A program made the position numbers and the translations under genes. Source: Armatimonadota bacterium (lineage in GTDB: Bacteria; Sysuimicrobiota; Sysuimicrobiia; Sysuimicrobiales; Kaftiobacteriaceae). Taken from it: 64,000 nt of DNA. The stretch spans positions 20,110-84,109 of the forward strand of contig JAVKHY010000010.1 of assembly GCA_031459765.1 (NCBI GenBank), written 5' to 3'. Of the stretch, positions 60,012-64,000 are shown in pieces (positions within the stretch are counted from its first letter, which is position 1; every line of letters begins with the position of its first letter). Below the pieces are notes generated by a model. The model was not told where the DNA came from, did not search any database, and worked only from the letters and a program-made list of their open reading frames with translations.

Positions 60012-61361
60012 ATGGTCTTGGACACAGGCGTCGTTCATCCCGAGGTCGCGTCGGGCGCGCAGAATGCCTTCGACCGGGCGGTCCTGGCCCGCGAGGCCCG
60101 GATCGCCGTCATCGGCGTCGGCTACGTGGGGCTCCCCCTGGCCCTGGCCTACGCCGCCGAGGGATTCCGTGTCGTGGGGCTCGACATCGACGCGGGGAAG
60201 ACGGCCATGCTGAACGCCGGGCACTCCTACGTCGACGACGTTCCCTCAAGCGTCCTCGCCTTGCAGGTGGAGGCGGGGCGGTTTCGCGCCACGGAGGACC
60301 CTGCGGCGCTCGAATCGGCGGACGCCATCTTCATCTGCGTACCGACCCCCTGCACCCGGAACAAGGAACCGGACACGTCGCAGATCCGGTCGGCGGCGGA
60401 GTGTATCGCCGGCCGCCTCCGGCCGGGGGCCGTGGTCATCCTCCGCAGCACCAGTTACCCGGGGACCACCGAGGAACTGGTACGCCCGATCCTGGAATCC
60501 GGCGGGCATCGGGTGGGCGCGGACGTCTTCCTGGCCTTTGCGCCGGAGCGCGTCGATCCCGGGCGCAAGGACTTCACCATTCGCAACACGCCGGTGGTCG
60601 TCGGCGGCTGCGACCCCGAGAGCACGCGACGCGCCGCGCTGGTGCTGGGCCAGGTGGCCGACCACATCGTTCCCGTGTCCTCCCCCGCCGCCGCGGAGAT
60701 GGCCAAGCTCCTGGAGAACGTGTTCCGGAACGTCAACATCGCTCTGGTGAACCAGCTGGCCATGCTCTGCGACCGCATGGGCCTCGATATCTGGGAGATC
60801 ACCCGGGCGGCGGCGACGAAGCCTTACGGGTTCCTGCCTTTCCAGCCCGGACCCGGCGTGGGCGGGCACTGCATCCCGGTGGATCCTTACTACCTGGCCT
60901 GGAAGGCCCGCGAGTACGACTTCCACATGGACTTCATCGAGCTCGCCGCGCGGGTCAACGACGAGATGCCCTACTACGTGGCCACGAAGATCCTCCTGGC
61001 CCTGAACGGCCATCAGGTCGGCGGTGCTCCGAAGGTCCTTGTCGTCGGCGTGACCTTCAAGCGCGACATCGCCGACTTCCGGCACTCGCCGGCGATCAAA
61101 CTGATGGAGATCCTTCGTCGGCGCGGGGCGATCGTAACCTATCACGACCCTTTCGTGCCCGCGCTGACGCTGGACGGGGAGACGCTGGAAAGTGCGCCTC
61201 TGACCGAGGACACTTTGGCCGCCGCCGACTGCGTGGTGATTGCGACAGACCACACGAGGTTGGACTACGGCCGAATCGTGCGGAAGGCCCGCCTCGTCTT
61301 CGACACGCGCAACGCCACGGCCCGCGTGACCGAGGGCCGGGAGAAGATTCTGAGGATCTGA
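60012..61361 (+). CDS. Nucleotide-sugar dehydrogenase (UDP-sugar 6-dehydrogenase)
   Basis: A 449-residue UDP-sugar dehydrogenase. IGVGYVGLPLALAYAAEGF binds NAD, and PGPGVGGHCIPVDPYYLAWK contains the catalytic Cys. It resembles WbpA/TviB-type dehydrogenases that make UDP-uronates from UDP-HexNAc or UDP-Glc. The ATG at 60012 has AGGAG eight bases upstream; GTG at 59979 is an alternative. With the gene at 52638 it gives two uronate sources. Confidence 0.9.
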   Translation: MVLDTGVVHPEVASGAQNAFDRAVLAREARIAVIGVGYVGLPLALAYAAEGFRVVGLDIDAGKTAMLNAGHSYVDDVPSSVLALQVEAGRFRATEDPAALESADAIFICVPTPCTRNKEPDTSQIRSAAECIAGRLRPGAVVILRSTSYPGTTEELVRPILESGGHRVGADVFLAFAPERVDPGRKDFTIRNTPVVVGGCDPESTRRAALVLGQVADHIVPVSSPAAAEMAKLLENVFRNVNIALVNQLAMLCDRMGLDIWEITRAAATKPYGFLPFQPGPGVGGHCIPVDPYYLAWKAREYDFHMDFIELAARVNDEMPYYVATKILLALNGHQVGGAPKVLVVGVTFKRDIADFRHSPAIKLMEILRRRGAIVTYHDPFVPALTLDGETLESAPLTEDTLAAADCVVIATDHTRLDYGRIVRKARLVFDTRNATARVTEGREKILRI

Positions 61362-61398
61362 TCGGCGTCCCCCCGGAACCTCTGAGGGAGGTTGTCTC

Positions 61399-63024
61399 TT
61401 GGTGATCGATCAGCTGTCGTCACCTGGCACTCCGCTGCGGACGGTCTCGGCGCTGGAGCGCATCGCGGAGTTCGCCGAGCGGACGGGGCGGTTCGTGGTC
61501 CCCCTGCCGGAGCGGGTGTCCTGGAACAAGGACGAGTGGCTGTCGCGGCCCTTCGTCCACCTGCGCGTGGAGCAGGGGAGGGTGTCCGTCCGCGGGCTGA
61601 GGGCCTGGTTCGGCGGTCACGTCATCCTCCTGCCGGCCGAGGACGCCGTGGACGGAGTCTTCGCCGCATGGGCGGCAGACGACGACGGGGTCGAGATCCG
61701 GAACGACCGGGGCGGGATCTACCCCCTGTACTACTTTGCCGGGGAGAAGGAGTTCGCGGCCTCACCGTTTCTCCTCACCCTGCTGGCCCTGGGGGCGCCG
61801 AAGGCGCTCGACGACGAAGCCCTGGCCCTGTTCATCCGCTGGGGCGGGTTCATCGGCGAGCAGACGCCCTTCAGACACATCCGCGCCCTGCCGCCGGACT
61901 GCCGGCTGACGTGGCGGCGGGGAGTCCTCCAGGTGACCGGCGGGATGTGGCAGGCGACGCACCGGGAGATCGACCGCTCCGCCGCCATCGACGGGTACAT
62001 CGACCTCTTCGCCCAGGCCGTCCGGCGCCGATCACCGCGCGGCCCCTTTGACCACCCCCTCAGCGGAGGGCGGGACTCCCGACACATCCTGCTGGAGCTG
62101 TTGCGCCAGGGGCACGTTCCCCGGGCCTGTGTCACGATGCGCCACTTCCCGCCGAGGCCGAACACCGACCTCGAGATCGCCTGGGAACTGACCAAGGCGG
62201 CGGGCCTTCCCCACCTCTTTGTCGATCACCCGAGGTCCTTCGTCCGGACGGAGATGGAGAAGAATCTCTGGACCGACCTGTGCACGGATGATCACGCCAA
62301 CTACATCCCCCTGGCCCGCTTCCTCCAGCGGCGCGGAACGACCACGGCCTACGACGGCATCGGTGGCGATGTCCTCTCGGGGGTGCGCGATGAGGACCGG
62401 TTGAAGCTGTTCCGGGCCGGCCGCTGTGAGGAACTGGCCGAGCGCATGCTGGATGAAACCCGTGAGCGCGTGCTGGCCGCGGTCCTCCACCCCGACGCCT
62501 ACCGACGGTTCGGCCGCTCCCTGGCCGTGGGCGCCCTCGCGGCGGAACTGCTCCGGCACGTCCGCCAGCCCAATCCGGTAGGATCCTTCCTCCTGTGGAA
62601 CCGGCTGCGGCGCAGCTTCGCCCTGATCCCCTACCGGCTCTACTCGTCCGTTCCGGACGTCTTCGCCCCCTATCTTGATCGAGATCTCCTCGACTTCGTC
62701 ACCTCCCTGCCGGGGGAGATGTTGCTGGGCCGTCAGTTCCACATCGACGTCATCTCTCGGGCCTTTCCCAAGTTCGCGCACCTCCCCTTCGCCGCCGGCT
62801 GGGGGTACGGGCCGCCGCGGCGGGATCCCTGGTTCATGCGCCGGTTCACCGGCGCCCTCCTGGCCCGGTTGGCGATGAGGAAGTCGGCGTTCGTGCACCG
62901 GGGCTATCTCGCGCCGCGGCTGGCCCGCCGCCTGTGGGAAGGCACGGACGGCGTCCGGCAGTACTTCCCCAGGACCGTCCTTCATCTGCTCCAGCTTGAA
63001 GCCGTTTCTGAGGGTGGAAGGTAA
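61399..63024 (+). CDS. Asparagine-synthetase-like protein, first copy
   Basis: The 541-residue product has a C-terminal PP-loop synthetase domain: PLSGGRDSRHILLELL (SGGRDS at 222-227) and YDGIGGDVLSG, the ATP-pyrophosphatase motifs. The N-terminal ~200 residues resemble a glutaminase fold but lack the Cys at position 2, as in lasso-peptide cyclases and beta-lactam synthetase. Hence ammonia from glutamine is unlikely to be the nucleophile. In its setting it may amidate or couple an amine to a uronate. TTG at 61399 and GTG at 61402 are both possible starts; GAGGGAGG precedes them. It overlaps the second copy. Confidence 0.85.
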   Translation: MVIDQLSSPGTPLRTVSALERIAEFAERTGRFVVPLPERVSWNKDEWLSRPFVHLRVEQGRVSVRGLRAWFGGHVILLPAEDAVDGVFAAWAADDDGVEIRNDRGGIYPLYYFAGEKEFAASPFLLTLLALGAPKALDDEALALFIRWGGFIGEQTPFRHIRALPPDCRLTWRRGVLQVTGGMWQATHREIDRSAAIDGYIDLFAQAVRRRSPRGPFDHPLSGGRDSRHILLELLRQGHVPRACVTMRHFPPRPNTDLEIAWELTKAAGLPHLFVDHPRSFVRTEMEKNLWTDLCTDDHANYIPLARFLQRRGTTTAYDGIGGDVLSGVRDEDRLKLFRAGRCEELAERMLDETRERVLAAVLHPDAYRRFGRSLAVGALAAELLRHVRQPNPVGSFLLWNRLRRSFALIPYRLYSSVPDVFAPYLDRDLLDFVTSLPGEMLLGRQFHIDVISRAFPKFAHLPFAAGWGYGPPRRDPWFMRRFTGALLARLAMRKSAFVHRGYLAPRLARRLWEGTDGVRQYFPRTVLHLLQLEAVSEGGR

Positions 63025-64000
63025 CTTCTCAGGCTCCGCGCACCAGACCCCCGCGCCGACGCTATCGTCCGCCGCGGCCGCTCGTCCCCGGCGGGGGGCT
63101 TCCCCGCTGGAGGACATCGCGGCCTTCGCCGACGCCGTTGGTGCGGGCACTGTCGGCGCGATGCCGGAGCGTCCGTCTCCGGATCCGGACCGCAGCTGGC
63201 TGTCCCGACCCTTTGTCCACGTCCGGATCGTCGCCGGCAAGACGGTGGTCCGGGGGGTGCGGGCGTGGTTCGGGGGACACGTCCTTCGCCTGGGGCCCGA
63301 CGGCGCCGCCGATGGGATTTTCGGGGCGTGGCGCGCCGACGAGAACGGCGTGGAGGTGCGCAACGACCGGTACGGCTGCTATCCGCTGTACTACTTTGCG
63401 AATGCGCAGGAGATCGCCGTCTCACCCTTCGTGATGACGCTGCTGGCCTGCGGCGCTCCGCGCGAGCTGGACGACGAAGGCCTGGCCGTCTTCGTGCGGA
63501 CGATGTTCTTCCTCGGAGAGCACACGCCGTTCAGACACATCCGCGCCCTTCCGCCCGGCTGTCGCCTGCGCTGGTCGGGCGGCGCGCTGCAGGTCTCGGG
63601 CGGGATGGTGAACGCGACGGAGCGCACCATTTCCCGGGACGCCGCCATCGATACGTTCATCGACCTGTTTGCCCAGTCCGTCGGGCGCCGCGCGGCCGGT
63701 TTGGGCCCTCTGATCGTCCCCCTCAGCGGAGGCAGGGACTCCCGGCACATCCTGTTGGAGCTGCTGCGGCAGGGTCACACCCCCGACTGCTGCATCACGA
63801 CCCACCAGTTTCCGCCGACTCCCGATCACGATGTGGCGATCGCCTCCGAGGTGGCGCGGACGGCGGGAGTGCGCCACGTGATTGTCCGACTGCCCGTCTT
63901 CCCGGTTCGGGGCGAACTGGCCAAGAATCTCTGGCTGGGGTTGGGCACGGAGGAGCACGCCCAGTTCCTGCCCGTCATGCGCGCCATGGCCGCCTACCCT
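63014..64000 (+). CDS. Asparagine-synthetase-like protein, second copy (3' cut by window)
   Basis: This paralogue overlaps the first copy by about 11 bases and runs off the window. A GTG at 63014 begins a ~40-residue extension; the conserved part starts at PLEDIAAFADAVG. The SRPFVHVR, RGVRAWFGGHV and YPLYYFAN segments, and the PP-loop PLSGGRDSRHILLELL, match the first copy closely. It too has no Cys at position 2. The pair looks like a recent duplication or a heteromeric enzyme. Confidence 0.83.
   Translation, partial: MEGNFSGSAHQTPAPTLSSAAAARPRRGASPLEDIAAFADAVGAGTVGAMPERPSPDPDRSWLSRPFVHVRIVAGKTVVRGVRAWFGGHVLRLGPDGAADGIFGAWRADENGVEVRNDRYGCYPLYYFANAQEIAVSPFVMTLLACGAPRELDDEGLAVFVRTMFFLGEHTPFRHIRALPPGCRLRWSGGALQVSGGMVNATERTISRDAAIDTFIDLFAQSVGRRAAGLGPLIVPLSGGRDSRHILLELLRQGHTPDCCITTHQFPPTPDHDVAIASEVARTAGVRHVIVRLPVFPVRGELAKNLWLGLGTEEHAQFLPVMRAMAAYP

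Noticed and set aside
1..64000. CRISPR arrays, insertion sequences, integrases or rRNA operons
   Set aside because: No regularly spaced repeats, no transposase or integrase motifs, and no rRNA core sequences were seen on either strand.

Overview
The window is a high-G+C bacterial chromosome segment from a Terrabacteria-type lineage. It carries a phenylalanine T-box leader, a YqzL-like peptide, a bacterial type A RNase P RNA, MutS2, PHP-type PolX and several c-di-GMP proteins. An uncultured thermophile-associated phylum such as Sysuimicrobiota/CSP1-3, or an Armatimonadota/Chloroflexi-like group, would fit. That placement is inference from gene content; no rRNA is present to confirm it.

Layout. 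1-10.4 kb: end of murA, tRNA-Val, a degenerate GGDEF scaffold, an HD-GYP protein and an intact GGDEF cyclase, a zinc-ribbon coiled-coil protein, RNase HI fused to a HicB-like domain, rnpB, a NamZ-type muramidase and an MFS exporter. 10.45-16.7 kb: a visibly lower-G+C island. It opens with an unassigned structured RNA, followed by two overlapping membrane HD-GYP genes (one degenerate) and a 1271-residue BTAD/AAA/TPR regulator whose 3' end returns to host-like composition. 17-40 kb: ordinary housekeeping operons: LarA-like protein, sirtuin, MTA phosphorylase family, threonine aldolase, anti-sigma-type ATPase, SPOR protein, infC-rpmI-rplT, K+ uptake pair, TrmH-type methylase, cupin, yqzL-like, T-box, pheS-pheT, cvpA, polX, MPG glycosylase, phosphatase-superfamily protein, mutS2, tyrS, M20 hydrolase, DUF3054 protein and tRNA-Ile. 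40-44.6 kb: an EF-P-like protein without the modifiable lysine, a broken lipoprotein-like frame, a SPOR protein, a double-ACT protein, a glycine-rich small protein, a NarL-type response regulator and a small unknown frame.

44.6-64 kb is one long exopolysaccharide (EPS) locus on the + strand, headed by a NusG/RfaH-type antiterminator. It holds export and chain-length genes (Wza-like, Wzz-like, a CpsD-like ATPase with altered Walker A), two polyprenyl-phosphate sugar transferases (one with a damaged active site), and a complete GDP-D-glycero-D-manno-heptose route (HddA, GmhA, and an HddC-GmhB fusion). It also has two nucleotide-sugar dehydrogenases for uronic acids, an epimerase, an RmlC-like epimerase, a sugar C-methyltransferase-like enzyme, a DUF4910-type protein, an SDR, and two tandem asparagine-synthetase-like enzymes, the second cut by the window end. 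The c-di-GMP genes at the left and the EPS locus at the right are compatible with a biofilm/envelope lifestyle, but no direct regulatory link is visible.

The best candidates for something undescribed are the structured RNA plus HD-GYP pair at 10.45-13.2 kb, the chimeric BTAD regulator, and the tandem asparagine-synthetase-like genes in a uronate-rich EPS locus.
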